A program made the translations under genes and the position numbers. Shown one piece after another: positions 1-10,360 of a stretch of DNA of 39,565 nucleotides. The notes below the pieces were generated by a model. That model saw only the letters and a list, made by a program, of their open reading frames with translations, ran no database searches and was not told where the DNA came from. How positions within the stretch are numbered: the first letter of the stretch is position 1; every line of letters starts with the position of its first letter. Source of the stretch: Methanocalculaceae archaeon (GTDB lineage Archaea > Halobacteriota > Methanomicrobia > Methanomicrobiales > Methanocorpusculaceae); the NCBI GenBank assembly GCA_031262705.1, contig JAISHD010000039.1, positions 1 to 39,565 of the forward strand, in the 5' to 3' direction.

Positions 1-14
1 GCAAATAATAGTAC

Positions 15-515
15 ATGGACACTAAGACATGCATTGCAGATGCTTTTGCCGGTGAATCACAGGCAAACCGTAAGTACAAATCCTATTCTGAAGCAGCAGC
101 AGACGAGGGATACGACCACGTTGCAAAGCTTTTCCGTGCAACCTCCGCTGCAGAGGAGATTCACGCACGCCGTCTCCTCCGTGTCGGCGGCTATATCGGA
201 ACAACCGTTGCAAACCTTGAAGCCGGCATGGAAGGCGAGCTGCACGAGACCAACGAGATGTACCCCTCCTTCATCAAAGTTGCCGAGGCAGAAGGCCGTC
301 AGGATGCACTCATCACCTTCGAACACGCAATGAAGGCAGAAGCAGTTCACGCCGACCTCTACAAACAGGCACGTGAGGCAGTCAAGGCCGGCCGCGATTT
401 CGAGGTCAAGACAGTCTATCTCTGCCCGGTCTGCGGCAACGTTGAGCTCAACAAGACCTCCGACCGCTGCCCGATCTGCGGTATCCCCGGCGCATCCTTC
501 AAGATCGTCGAGTAA
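15..515 (+). CDS. Rubrerythrin
   Basis: ORF 166 aa; ferritin-like EExxH helices and C-terminal rubredoxin-like CPVCGN...CPICG motif. Confidence 0.95.
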   Translation: MDTKTCIADAFAGESQANRKYKSYSEAAADEGYDHVAKLFRATSAAEEIHARRLLRVGGYIGTTVANLEAGMEGELHETNEMYPSFIKVAEAEGRQDALITFEHAMKAEAVHADLYKQAREAVKAGRDFEVKTVYLCPVCGNVELNKTSDRCPICGIPGASFKIVE

Positions 516-596
516 ATTCTCATCATCCCCCCATTTCCAACTTTTTTGCACCAGCCCACGCGAGCTTTATCATTCTTCAAGGCTGACTACTACCCA

Positions 597-1623
597 ATGA
601 ATTTCAGTGCCTTTGCACGGGACAATTTCAGCCTGATCCTTATTGCCGCCGTCGCGCTGCTGACGCTTTTTCTTGCACGCGACTATCTGTTCATCGCCAT
701 TTTTTCCCTCTCCATCGCGGTCGTTTGCATGCCGCTGCACCGCAGACTGATTCGGACAATGCCTGTATGGATATCTGCCGGGACGATCACCACCATCATT
801 ACCGGCGCGGTAGTCGGTATCGGTGTTGCAGTGGTGGTTGTTCTGCTTTCCGATATCGGGTATCTGCTCTCAGTACTTCACATTATGGCCGATACTCTGT
901 TCCGGATTCTCGGGACCGCGGGCGGGGACGCCGTTGCCGGAAGCATTACCGAAGCCCTTGGATCGATGATCACCGCTGCGTTTCCCAAATTTGTCATCAC
1001 CTTTGCCGAACTCGTCCCGGCACTCATCATCGACATCATCCTCTTCTATGCGCTCCTCTACAGCTTCATCGCGCTCGGCGACCGTATCTGGGGCGACATC
1101 TGGTCTGTTCTTCCGGAGAACGCAAAGGAAAATGTCGGCCTGATGGCATCCAAGACCAAGGACATTCTCTACTCTCTATATTGTGCATGTGATCATCTCG
1201 ATTCTCACCTTCTTTTTGGCCTACGGATTTTTCCTGATACTCGGGTACGGTCATGAGATGTTTTATGCAATGCTGTGTGCGGTGTTTGCCCTGATTCCGT
1301 TCCTCGGCCCGATAATGATTCTGATCTTTGTCGGACTCTACTCCCTGTGTATCGGTGACTGGCGGGGAGTCTTCCTTATCTGTACGGTCGGCTACTTCCT
1401 CCTCTGCGTAGTGACGGATATCATTCTCCGGCCGCAACTTACCGGAAAACGGGTACAGATTCGTCCGATGCTGATGTTTGTCGGATTTTTCGGCGGTGCG
1501 ATGACCATGGGGCTGCTCGGTTTTGTTCTCGGTCCGGTTCTGCTGGTTCTGGGAATTACCGGCTATGAAATCTTCTTCAAAGAGATGCGCCGGATGAAAA
1601 CGCCGAAACCCGCCGATGCATAA
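597..1623 (+). pseudogene. AI-2E family transporter, interrupted by a frameshift near 1175-1183
   Basis: ORF from 597 (MNFSAFARDNF...) ends in non-family sequence at 1256; ORF 1183..1623 carries the rest (VHVIISILTFFLAYG...ALIPFLGPI) in another frame. Confidence 0.85.
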
Positions 1624-1685
1624 CAACCTGAACAGATCATGCCTCTATCCCACCCTTTTAATTTTCCCGCGCCAAAAGTTGGAGT

Positions 1686-2852
1686 ATGACTGTTCCCGAT
1701 ATTACCGTATACTCCACCAAAAAGTGTCCGCACTGTAATAACCTGAAAGCATGGCTTGCGCAGAATAATATTCCGTATCATGCGATTGATGTGGGCGCGG
1801 ATGCGGACGCCGCCCGCGAGATGATCGACCTCACCGGCCAGCGGGGTGTACCGGTGATCATTATCGACGGCGAAGTGATCGTGGGATTCGATCGTCCGCG
1901 GATCGAGGCGCGGCTCAACATCGACAAAAACAAAGAGATCTCCGCGGATCATGAACTGATCATTATTGGTTCGGGTGCCGCAGGACTTGCGGCTGCGATG
2001 TATGCAGGCCGCAAAGGTCTTGAAACACTGGTTATCGGCGGCGCCCGCGGCGGCATGATCACACGAGCATCTGAGATTGAAAACTATCCGGGCTTTTACC
2101 GGATATCGGGTGAGTCTCTGATGCGTCTGTTTGCGGATCAGGCAGAAGGGGCGGGTGCCGTTATCCTTGACGATATGGTGACGGATTTTTCCGTGCGAAA
2201 CGGTATGTTCTTTGTTGAAACGCTTTCCGGTCGTGAGTTCACTGCAAAGGCCGTGATTGCCGCGTCCGGCAGAACGCCGAAACTCAGCGGAGTTCCGGGT
2301 GAGGAGGAGTTTTTCGGGAAAGGAGTTTCCGTCTGTACAACCTGCGATGGTCCGTTCTTCAAAGAAAAACGGGTTGCCGTGTACGGAGGCGGCAACACCG
2401 CTGCGGATATGGCGCTTGAGATGAGCAGCATTGCATCGGTTGTGTATCTGATCTCCCGCAGTCCCCTGAAAGCGGATGCGGTCACCGTTGATCGTCTTAA
2501 GGAGAAGAAGAACGTGGTAATCGAGACCGGGGTTGTGATCACCGGCCTTCACGGAGACGAAGTACTTGCTGCCATCGACACCGCGCCGCGTCCGGACCCG
2601 GCAAATACCAATCGTCTTGCGATAGACGGGCTGTTTCTCGGACTCGGTCTTACTCCGAACACTGCGGTGTTTGCGGGTATTGTCGGCATGAACGCCTTTG
2701 GCGAGATCCTTGTTGACGAGAACTGCAGAACAAACGTCCCCGGACTGTTTGCCGCAGGGGATGCGACCTCTGTTGAGAGTAAACAGATCGGTATTGCAGC
2801 CGGAGACGGGATCAAAGCATCGCTTGCCGCGTATGCGTACCTGAGAAAATAG
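1686..2852 (+). CDS. Glutaredoxin-like domain fused to thioredoxin reductase-like flavoprotein
   Basis: N-terminal YSTKKCPHCNNLKAWL glutaredoxin motif; GSGAAGLAAA FAD motif, CTTCDG redox motif, C-terminal GLFAAGDAT. Confidence 0.93.
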   Translation: MTVPDITVYSTKKCPHCNNLKAWLAQNNIPYHAIDVGADADAAREMIDLTGQRGVPVIIIDGEVIVGFDRPRIEARLNIDKNKEISADHELIIIGSGAAGLAAAMYAGRKGLETLVIGGARGGMITRASEIENYPGFYRISGESLMRLFADQAEGAGAVILDDMVTDFSVRNGMFFVETLSGREFTAKAVIAASGRTPKLSGVPGEEEFFGKGVSVCTTCDGPFFKEKRVAVYGGGNTAADMALEMSSIASVVYLISRSPLKADAVTVDRLKEKKNVVIETGVVITGLHGDEVLAAIDTAPRPDPANTNRLAIDGLFLGLGLTPNTAVFAGIVGMNAFGEILVDENCRTNVPGLFAAGDATSVESKQIGIAAGDGIKASLAAYAYLRK

Positions 2853-2924
2853 ATCCCCTTACCCGGGGACATGTTCTTATACGGTACCCGCACATAACAG
2901 TACAAAACGAGGTCTGCCCCAACT

Positions 2925-3653
2925 ATGCCCCCACGTCGCACCCGGTTTAATGAGGATCAGTATGCGCTGCTTCGCCGCGGCTCCGAGTCGATGGACTTTA
3001 CGGAGTGGAACCGCTGGTATGCAGAATATCTCACAGACAATCTCTTTCTCCGAAGTACGGACACATACGGAGCGCATCTCGCGGAAGCGGATCTTGCCTA
3101 CTGGTATCTGGAGGGTGCAGATCTCCGGTTCGCCCAGCTGCAGGGTGCGGATCTCTCCTACTCGTATCTGAAGCATGCGAATCTGGCGAATGCAAATCTT
3201 GCCGGTACCAATCTCTGGCGGGCATTTCTTGCCGGAGCGGAGCTTTCCGGTGCAAACCCGGATGCGGCGGTGTACGATCCGGCAGGCAGGATCAAGTTTG
3301 ATCTGCTTCATGCTTCCCGGCTTCGGGAAGCGGCGGAGTCAGGAAATATCGGGGCATGGAATGAGTGGTATAAGACGGAGCTTTCCAAAGCAGACAGTGA
3401 TGTGCGGCTGTACGGCGCGTACCTTGAGGAGGCTTCCCTGCGCAATCTGGATCTGTCAGGGGCAGTACTCTGCTACGCGCATCTGGAAGGTGCGGATCTC
3501 CGGCATGTGAATCTTTCCGGTGCGAATCTTTCCCATGTGCATCTGGAAGGCGCGGATCTCTGGCAGGCGGATCTTACAGGCGCGGATCTTCGTCACGCCG
3601 AGCTTGGCGGCGCGAATCTTGCGGGGGCGAAGAAGGAAAAGGCACTGTTTTAA
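2925..3653 (+). CDS. Pentapeptide repeat protein (two repeat lobes)
   Basis: Many A(D/N)LxxAxL pentapeptides in two blocks, each preceded by a WNxWY segment. Confidence 0.93.
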   Translation: MPPRRTRFNEDQYALLRRGSESMDFTEWNRWYAEYLTDNLFLRSTDTYGAHLAEADLAYWYLEGADLRFAQLQGADLSYSYLKHANLANANLAGTNLWRAFLAGAELSGANPDAAVYDPAGRIKFDLLHASRLREAAESGNIGAWNEWYKTELSKADSDVRLYGAYLEEASLRNLDLSGAVLCYAHLEGADLRHVNLSGANLSHVHLEGADLWQADLTGADLRHAELGGANLAGAKKEKALF

Positions 3654-4102
3654 TCGGGGACAGCATCTGTGATCGGCGTTACGCCGGTCTTTCTGTTTAT
3701 CCCGTAGTGATAGAGAATGATATCTTTTCCCTGACCGTGCCAGACAAGATAAACATCCGAGAGTGTCTGTTCGCTTTCAAGATACTCTCCGCTCTTCCAT
3801 ACCGTCCAGTCCTTTTTCCCGTTTACCAGTGTCCGGTGGGTTATATCTGTATCTATATTGTAGAAGGTGACTGAATCACGGTACAGGGTATCGCCTCCTG
3901 CATGATAGAGAAAATGTCTGCTTTCCGCTGACGTCTGAATCCGGACATCAGGCACATCTGATCCCGCTGAATTCATCTGCTGAAAGACGATGATTCCGAT
4001 TGCCGTACAGCATCCGGCAACCATGAGAAGCAGAAGAACCAACGCCACCACAGGAGTGAGTGCATCATTACGCGTGTATAATTTCTGCCGGTCCTGTAGC
4101 AT
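3650..4102 (-). CDS. Archaeal type IV pilin-like protein
   Basis: N-terminal NDALTPVVALVLLLLMVAGCCTAIGIIVF resembles an archaeal class III signal/pilin hydrophobic helix. Confidence 0.75.
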   Translation of the reverse strand: MLQDRQKLYTRNDALTPVVALVLLLLMVAGCCTAIGIIVFQQMNSAGSDVPDVRIQTSAESRHFLYHAGGDTLYRDSVTFYNIDTDITHRTLVNGKKDWTVWKSGEYLESEQTLSDVYLVWHGQGKDIILYHYGINRKTGVTPITDAVPD

Positions 4103-4981
4103 AGACTGCCTCGCGGAGGATTATCTCGGAGAGTGTTGTGTTCATACTCGTTTCAAGCCGGAGAGTAAGCGGATCGGTTTGTCTGATAGTGAAGAGTGGT
4201 ATTCTGTTCGCCGTCTGAACGAGGAGGGTGGATGAATCAGGATGGTCTATCCGATAGTTTGATCCGGTTGCAATCCGTTCCTTTGTTTCAAAGAACACGG
4301 TCTCCCACAGCTTTCGTTGTTCTGCATCAGGACTTTGGAACTGTATTGTTGTATTATCCTTCCAGTACAGTGTTCGTGCTGCGTACTCCTGAAGCATCAT
4401 CGTTACCGGAAGATGACCGCTGCCGCTGATCACCGCGTTCTCTGCAAACGAAATGATCCCGATCTCCATTCGTGCAGCGGTTGGCTCAACCGGCGATATC
4501 TGGAGGAGTGCGGGAGTTGTCCACGCAGGATTCCTGCCTGCGGTTTTGACATGAATCCCTCCGGATTCATATGCCGCAACCGATCGTTCTCCGGAAAAAC
4601 CGGCCGCCTCTGCGGACATTCTTCCGATCCGAATGGTTGTGGTGTTACCGAAATCATCGTCGGTGACAATACTGAGTTTTCCTCCGGTGTCGGTGACGAC
4701 GCGGAAGGTGAGTCCCTGCGTCTTTGGCAGAATGATCCCGACAGCTGCATCATAGTTGCCCTGTACTCTGAGCGTATCGGCTGCAAGTTTGTACTGAAGG
4801 AACGATCGCTGCAGCTCCCGGAATGTGTGTTCATCCTGTTCTTTCATCTGTACAGGAAGTCCGGCCACTGCCCAGATACCAAGGACTGCGGCGGCAAGTA
4901 CCAGCAGCAGTACAAACCCCGATCACGATCGAAGGATGCCGTATCCGGCTCCTGCATCCTCTTCCAGAAGGGTGGTGTCAT
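4068..4981 (-). pseudogene. Pilin-like/membrane-anchored protein with frameshift at C4 tract 4917-4920
   Basis: ORF 4068..4868 starts mid-helix; upstream same frame reads SGFVLLLVLAAAVLGIWA then a stop; ATG at 4981 in another frame gives MTPPFWKRMQEPDTASFDRDRG, joining the helix if one G is added. Confidence 0.55.
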
Positions 4982-5186
4982 CGTGTCAACAGGATAGTTT
5001 TTCTCTGACATTATTTCAATCTATTAAGCCTAAATTAGGTTTTCCTGTAAATACCATCAATGAGCAAATATCGCGTGGAATCTCTCTGAATTGTTTTGTC
5101 AAGACATTTTGACGCTGTCCTGATTGTGATCCCAAAAACATCCCAGAAATCATCGGCTTCTCTGAACAGATAAAGAGAGAAATATA

Positions 5187-5212
5187 TTGAATCCTTCTGG
5201 AAAAGGATTCAA
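5187..5212 (-). terminator. Hairpin downstream of the PEGA-domain gene
   Basis: Perfect inverted repeat TTGAATCCTT-ctggaa-AAGGATTCAA about 20 nt past the gene's 3' end. Confidence 0.55.
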
Positions 5213-5230
5213 ATATTTACAAAAAGTAGT

Positions 5231-6117
5231 TTAGTGTCTGAAGGCGATCAGACAACCTGCTGCAATCAGCACTCCGGCAAAGACCGGCACAATACCTGCC
5301 GCAGCTTTTGTCGGCGCCGCAGGCGCTGTCGGTGCAGGATTCAGCACTGCGGTCTGGGTGACAACATCTCCCGCCGCGACCGTGAGCGTTGTCTGCCACG
5401 CCATATAGCCGTCACGGCTTACGAGCACGTTGTAGCTTCCCGGTACCAGTCCCGGGATCGTCAGCGGCGTGTAGCCGCGGAACTCATTGTTCAGCGAGAC
5501 CGTTGCCCCGGAAGGCGTTGAATCAAGCGTAATCGCTGCAGTCGTTGTTGATCCTGTTGCAACCGGAGTAGATGTTGCGGTTGCGACTGGAATCAGCCGG
5601 ACATTGGTCAGATACGTCGCATAGCCCGACGGCGTGTTGTAGTCCGTTACCGTGTAGGGCTTGTAGCCATCCATCTCCAGCCGTATCGTATGCAGACCCG
5701 AGGAAAGATCTGCAATCTGAAGTCCGCCGTAGTGGGTCGTTCCGTAATAGACATCATCCACATACACCGAGGCACCCTCGGGTGTACTGTCCACCACGAG
5801 ACCCGCAAGCGTCTCGGACTTTTGCAGATTTGCCGACATAGAAACGGTATTCGCACCCGGCCCGCCCGGGACATACACGTTTTCCGCCACATACTCATGA
5901 TATCCCGCTTTCACCACGCGGACGGTGTGGGATCCTTGGGAATATTCACAAACGCATTGTTCGTCTGGCCGACGTAGACTCCGCTTACATATACATCAGC
6001 AGGCTGCGGCGAAGATATTACGGAAACTGCACCGGTCTGTCCTGCAGCAGCGGAAGCCGGAAGGCAGAACATCAGAACCAGCAGCAGACACATACCTGCA
6101 GTCAATGACAATTTCAT
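5231..6117 (-). pseudogene. PEGA-domain secreted/surface protein, frameshifted near 5938-5940
   Basis: ORF 5911..6117 (signal peptide, first PEGA start) ends NIPKDPTPSAW; ORF 5231..5917 continues; adding one C gives NIPQGSHTVRVVKAGYHEY; several PEGA-like motifs and C-terminal TM. Confidence 0.85.
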
Positions 6118-6237
6118 AGCAGACTATACTGCGTATATGCGCATATATCTTCTGCTGACGGCAACATCGTGAGGAAAGAAAATGCTCTTTATCTTTGATG
6201 TCCCACTTGTATACTATCACTAAAAACTGGTGAACAT

Positions 6238-7122
6238 ATGGAATTCAATGGTGTTATTCTCGAAGACACATATGCAGAAGGCTTCCCGGTGTGGGTTGCC
6301 CGTGTCGTAATCACTGCAGTAACGAAGGAGTGGGCCTACAAGGCAGCAACCGAAGCAACCGGATTTGCAACCTCCACGATCGGATGCCCGTGCGAAGCAG
6401 GCATTGAGAAGTTCCTGCCGCCGGAAGAGACCCCTGACAACCGCCCCGGATTTTCCATTCTTATCTGCTGCGGCAAGAAAGCACTCAAGGAACAGGTTCT
6501 TGAGCGGGTATCCGAGTGTATTCTGACCGCCCCTACCACGGCAGTCTTCAACGGCAAGGCGGGATCGGAAGAGATCATCCCCATCAAGCTCCACTTCTTC
6601 GGTGACGGCTACGAGTCCAAGGTTGAGGTCGGCGGCATTCAGTGCTGGTCCATCCCGATTATGGGCGGCGACTTCATTGTGGAAGAGGAGATCGGCGCAG
6701 TCAAAGGTGTCGCAGGCGGCAACTTCCTGATCATGGGCGACTCCCAGATGTCCGCACTTGTTGCAGCAGAAGCAGCAGTCGATGCAATCAAGGGTGTCCC
6801 GGGCACGATCACTCCGTTCCCCGGAGGCGTTGTTTCGTCCGGTTCCAAGGTCGGTTCCAAGAAGTACAAGTTCATGGGCGCATCCACCAACGAGAAGTTC
6901 TGCCCGACCATCCGCGAGAAGGTTGAAGACACCGATATTCCGGAGAATGTCAAGGCAGTGTACGAGATCGTTATCGACGGTGTCGACGAAGCAAGCGTGA
7001 AGGCAGCCATGAAGGCAGGCGTTCAGGCAGCATGCAGAGTTCCGGGTGTCGTCAAGATCACCGCAGGAAACTACGGCGGCAACCTTGGCCCGTTCAAGTT
7101 CTTCCTCAAGGACTGCATCTAA
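6238..7122 (+). CDS. ftr: Formylmethanofuran--tetrahydromethanopterin N-formyltransferase
   Basis: 294 aa [20 protein letters not shown]... matches Ftr as recalled. Confidence 0.97.
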   Translation: MEFNGVILEDTYAEGFPVWVARVVITAVTKEWAYKAATEATGFATSTIGCPCEAGIEKFLPPEETPDNRPGFSILICCGKKALKEQVLERVSECILTAPTTAVFNGKAGSEEIIPIKLHFFGDGYESKVEVGGIQCWSIPIMGGDFIVEEEIGAVKGVAGGNFLIMGDSQMSALVAAEAAVDAIKGVPGTITPFPGGVVSSGSKVGSKKYKFMGASTNEKFCPTIREKVEDTDIPENVKAVYEIVIDGVDEASVKAAMKAGVQAACRVPGVVKITAGNYGGNLGPFKFFLKDCI

Positions 7123-7200
7123 ATATTTTCCCTTTTTTTCGCGTGTGTTATCCGCAAAACCAATGTTTATCCCTTCTCAGCACTGACGTGTACATCACCT

Positions 7201-7665
7201 ATGACCGATGAAGTGCTTCTCCTGCTGGGATGCCCGCAAATACCGGTCCAGTCTCCTCTTGTTCTTTACGTGGCTGATTTACTGAAGGATCTCGGGAAAA
7301 TTCCGGTGGTCGCGGCAAACCCCTCGGCCAAACAGCTGATTGCTGCAAGCGATCCCAAGAAGCATTACGTGGCGGAGTATCGGGATGTGGATCGGACGAT
7401 TGCGGATCTTGCCGACGGCAAAGTGCGGTACCCTCTGATCATCTCCTTCATTCACAATGATGCCGGACTGACCTATACGGCGACGGCCGCTGCTCTTGCT
7501 CCGGAAGCGCTTCTGGTTACCGTTCTTTTCGGGGAGCATGCATATGATATTGCCGGGGAGATCGAGTTTCCGACAGAAAAAGTTGTGGCGCCGGTAACGC
7601 ATAATACCCGGCCGCTGCTGAGAAAAATCGATGAGGTGATGGAATGGGCTGTCTTGAAAATATGA
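7201..7665 (+). CDS. DUF1890 domain protein
   Basis: Recognised family (LLLGCPQIPVQSPLVLYVADLL...); methanogen-associated, between ftr and DUF1894. Confidence 0.8.
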   Translation: MTDEVLLLLGCPQIPVQSPLVLYVADLLKDLGKIPVVAANPSAKQLIAASDPKKHYVAEYRDVDRTIADLADGKVRYPLIISFIHNDAGLTYTATAAALAPEALLVTVLFGEHAYDIAGEIEFPTEKVVAPVTHNTRPLLRKIDEVMEWAVLKI

Positions 7666-7928
7666 ACTATGAGATTCTCGCCAGGAACTGCAGCTTCAAA
7701 GAGGCGAGAGAGATCATCCGGGAGAACAGTGCGGAAAGGTATGAGGTCCCGCCGGGATTCAAACTGCTGGAAAAACCTCTGCTTGGCATCCCGCCGATTC
7801 TTGTCGGGGTGAAAGACGAGAAACTGGTGTACGGGTACACGAAGCCCTGCCACGGAACTTTTGTTGTTGTCGTCGAGGACCTGGAAGGCATAGATCATGT
7901 GAGGAAGAACGGTAAGCCGGTCTGGTAG
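7644..7928 (+). CDS. DUF1894 domain protein
   Basis: ORF overlaps upstream DUF1890; PPGFKLLEKPLLGIPPILVG...PCHGTFVV. Confidence 0.8.
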   Translation: MGCLENMNYEILARNCSFKEAREIIRENSAERYEVPPGFKLLEKPLLGIPPILVGVKDEKLVYGYTKPCHGTFVVVVEDLEGIDHVRKNGKPVW

Positions 7929-7932
7929 TTTC

Positions 7933-8493
7933 ATGTTCACCTCCCTGCTATCCACTTTTTTTATCGCGGTCGGTCTTGCGATGGATGCATTTTCCGTTTC
8001 GGTTGCGGGCGGTGCGGCACTGAAGAAGAATATTTTCAGGACAGCGCTTATTGCCGGTCTGTTGTTTGGATTTTTCCAGTTTGCAATGCCGCTGATTGGC
8101 TACGTGATCGGGGTGCCGATCACCGATCTCATCACGCCGTACGGGTACTGGATCGTCTTTTTCCTGTTCCTGTTTGTCGGCGGGAAGATGATCTACGATG
8201 CAGTCTTCGGGAGTGATGAGTGCGGGATCGATCTGACCGGCTGGAAGGTTCTCCTGCTCCTTGCGGTTGCAACGAGCCTCGATGCGCTTGCGGTCGGCGT
8301 GAGTTATGCCCTGCTCGGCGAGGCAATTCTTCTTCCTTCGATCATCATCGGTGTGGTGGCGTTTGCTTTTTCTGCGGCGGGAGTTTTCGTCGGCAAAAAA
8401 CTCGGCTGCGTGCTCGGCAATAAAATGGAGATCATCGGCGGGGTTATTCTCATTCTGATCGGCTGCAAGTTTCTGCTGGAAAATATTTTGTGA
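7933..8493 (+). CDS. mntP: Manganese efflux pump MntP
   Basis: Six-TM pattern; AVGLAMDAFSVS and ATSLDALAVGVS motifs. Confidence 0.93.
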   Translation: MFTSLLSTFFIAVGLAMDAFSVSVAGGAALKKNIFRTALIAGLLFGFFQFAMPLIGYVIGVPITDLITPYGYWIVFFLFLFVGGKMIYDAVFGSDECGIDLTGWKVLLLLAVATSLDALAVGVSYALLGEAILLPSIIIGVVAFAFSAAGVFVGKKLGCVLGNKMEIIGGVILILIGCKFLLENIL

Positions 8494-8712
8494 ATGTGTG
8501 CAGTGATGCGCTTTTGCATTTTTTTGGAAGAGGACGTACGCGGTGTTGTGTACTCCCTCTCAAGAACGAAAGACCCTCAGGACATGATGAAAAACAGCCT
8601 CAGACGTACCCCCGCTTCGCGGTAAGGCGCATCTGCGTAAATCTGTGGCGGTTTTTCTCATCCTGCCTGCCCGTCACCCAACAGCTCCCCTTCACCAGAA
8701 AGATGGGAAATC

Positions 8713-9795
8713 TCACCGCCGCAGGTACAGCATCACTGCACCTGCCACAGCAAGAACTCCTGCAAACGCGAAGAGTGATGACTGCTGCGGAGCGGTTGGT
8801 ACGGTCGGCGAAGCTGTCGCCTCCGTGGGCAGCGGCGTCACGACCTCAACCGTTGCCGTGGGCATCGGGGTAAAGATCTCCGCCGGAAACCTGGTCACGT
8901 TCTCGGCAAACCCTACCGCATAATAGGAAAATCCCGGAGATTTTGCGGCATACCAGTCCATACCTGCCTGCTGGCCTTCACCTTCCCAGACGTACGAGGT
9001 TTCCAGCTTTTCCCACGCATCCGTATAGCGGAGAAGTTCAATATCATAGCGCGGATCAAATCCTGCATCGATCACCACACCGACCGGTACCCCGAAGAGG
9101 AAATCAACCTCCCTGATTGCGTCAACCGGAATGTTTTCAACCTTCATGTCGTAGAGTGCGGTATAAGGCTCTGACGGGGCGGGCACCGGATTTGCGGAAC
9201 TCTGCGGCACAAGTACAATTCTTGCGTTCTGCGAAATCTCCGTACCATTTGTAGTCACCGAGATTACCCGGATGTAGGGAGCGCCATAGGGATTGCCGAA
9301 ACTGAAGAGTCCTTTGGTCTTTCCCTCCTGTAAAACCGGGTACGCATCAGAGAATATCAGCGTATACCGGTTCGGATACTTTGCGTAGATGGAATCGGTG
9401 TACGAGTCCCCGCCCACGTCGCCGACATTGAGGTGCAGGGTGATGGTTTTTGGTGCACCGTTCGTGTAGTACATCGAAGGGACATGGTAGGTGACGGAGT
9501 ACAGTCCCTGTACGCTGCCGAGGTTCAGCTGGATGGTCTCTTTCCAGGAAGGTTTCATTGGATAGAGGTTCGGGACGGTGACCTCCCAGGTACCGCCCGG
9601 ATACTGGGGTGCACCTATCCACACGATGCTGCCGTACGGGATAATGACGGTCGAACCGTTCGCGTAGCTTTCCACAGGAGAGGAATCGGCATATCCGTCA
9701 AAGGAAACGGTCAGTGTGTCATCATACGGAACAGCCGCTGCCGGAACGGCGAGCAGCAGAACTGCCAGCACGAGGAGAAGGTATCGATGATGCAT
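8713..9795 (-). CDS. Secreted surface protein with PGF-type domain and C-terminal TM tail
   Basis: Signal peptide; WEKLETSYVWEGEGQQAGMDWYAAKSPGFSYYAVG; Pro/Thr-rich stretch then hydrophobic helix ending YLRR. Confidence 0.8.
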   Translation of the reverse strand: MHHRYLLLVLAVLLLAVPAAAVPYDDTLTVSFDGYADSSPVESYANGSTVIIPYGSIVWIGAPQYPGGTWEVTVPNLYPMKPSWKETIQLNLGSVQGLYSVTYHVPSMYYTNGAPKTITLHLNVGDVGGDSYTDSIYAKYPNRYTLIFSDAYPVLQEGKTKGLFSFGNPYGAPYIRVISVTTNGTEISQNARIVLVPQSSANPVPAPSEPYTALYDMKVENIPVDAIREVDFLFGVPVGVVIDAGFDPRYDIELLRYTDAWEKLETSYVWEGEGQQAGMDWYAAKSPGFSYYAVGFAENVTRFPAEIFTPMPTATVEVVTPLPTEATASPTVPTAPQQSSLFAFAGVLAVAGAVMLYLRR

Positions 9796-9824
9796 AATAA
9801 TAGTCCATGTGCGATGGAATTATA

Positions 9825-10322
9825 TCAAGTTCCTGATAGGTTCAATAACCCGCTCAGCCGGTCGAGGGATTCCTGCATGCGGGTGAACGCCCCGTTCCAG
9901 TCAATATCGTTGATGGTGGTGTTTCTGTCCCGGTTGGTTAAGGGCATGTTGAATACTTCGTCCATAAAGGAGGTGAGATTGGTTCCGGCACTGTCCGGAT
10001 CGGGGGTTACCAGACCCGAACTGTTGATGAAGGACATGTTCAGACCGCCGCTGCCGTCCAGAATGCCGGCGCTGATGTTGTCGGCCTCTGCTCTGGTTAC
10101 ACCGTTTCTGGAGAACTCCATCCCGAACAGTTCCAGTCTGACGTTGAACTTTTCCTCGAGCGAACTGTTGGAAAACATATTTTCATACACTGGTGTTATG
10201 GTAATTTTGCCGATGCTCTGGTTGTCGAACATAATGTCGGTGGTCTGATCCCCGATACATCCTGCGGAAAATACGGTGAGGATGAGGACTGCAAGAACGC
10301 CTGCGGCAACCGGAATTTTCAT
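9825..10322 (-). CDS. Putative lipoprotein
   Basis: Start placed at internal Met: MKIPVAAGVLAVLILTVFSAGCIGDQ with lipobox SAGC. Confidence 0.75.
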   Translation of the reverse strand: MKIPVAAGVLAVLILTVFSAGCIGDQTTDIMFDNQSIGKITITPVYENMFSNSSLEEKFNVRLELFGMEFSRNGVTRAEADNISAGILDGSGGLNMSFINSSGLVTPDPDSAGTNLTSFMDEVFNMPLTNRDRNTTINDIDWNGAFTRMQESLDRLSGLLNLSGT

Positions 10323-10360
10323 GCAGATGTGTTTGCTTCTGCTGGGGAATAAATATTTGG

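Noticed and set aside
4923-4925. In-frame TGA in pilin-like gene as selenocysteine or recoding
   Set aside because: An ATG-initiated frame reads through to the helix if one base is added to the adjacent C4 tract; no recoding element was recognised.
8494-8712. Possible C/D box RNA (ATGATGA near 8583) in the mntP downstream region
   Set aside because: No downstream box D (CTGA) in the right place on the same strand, so not supported.
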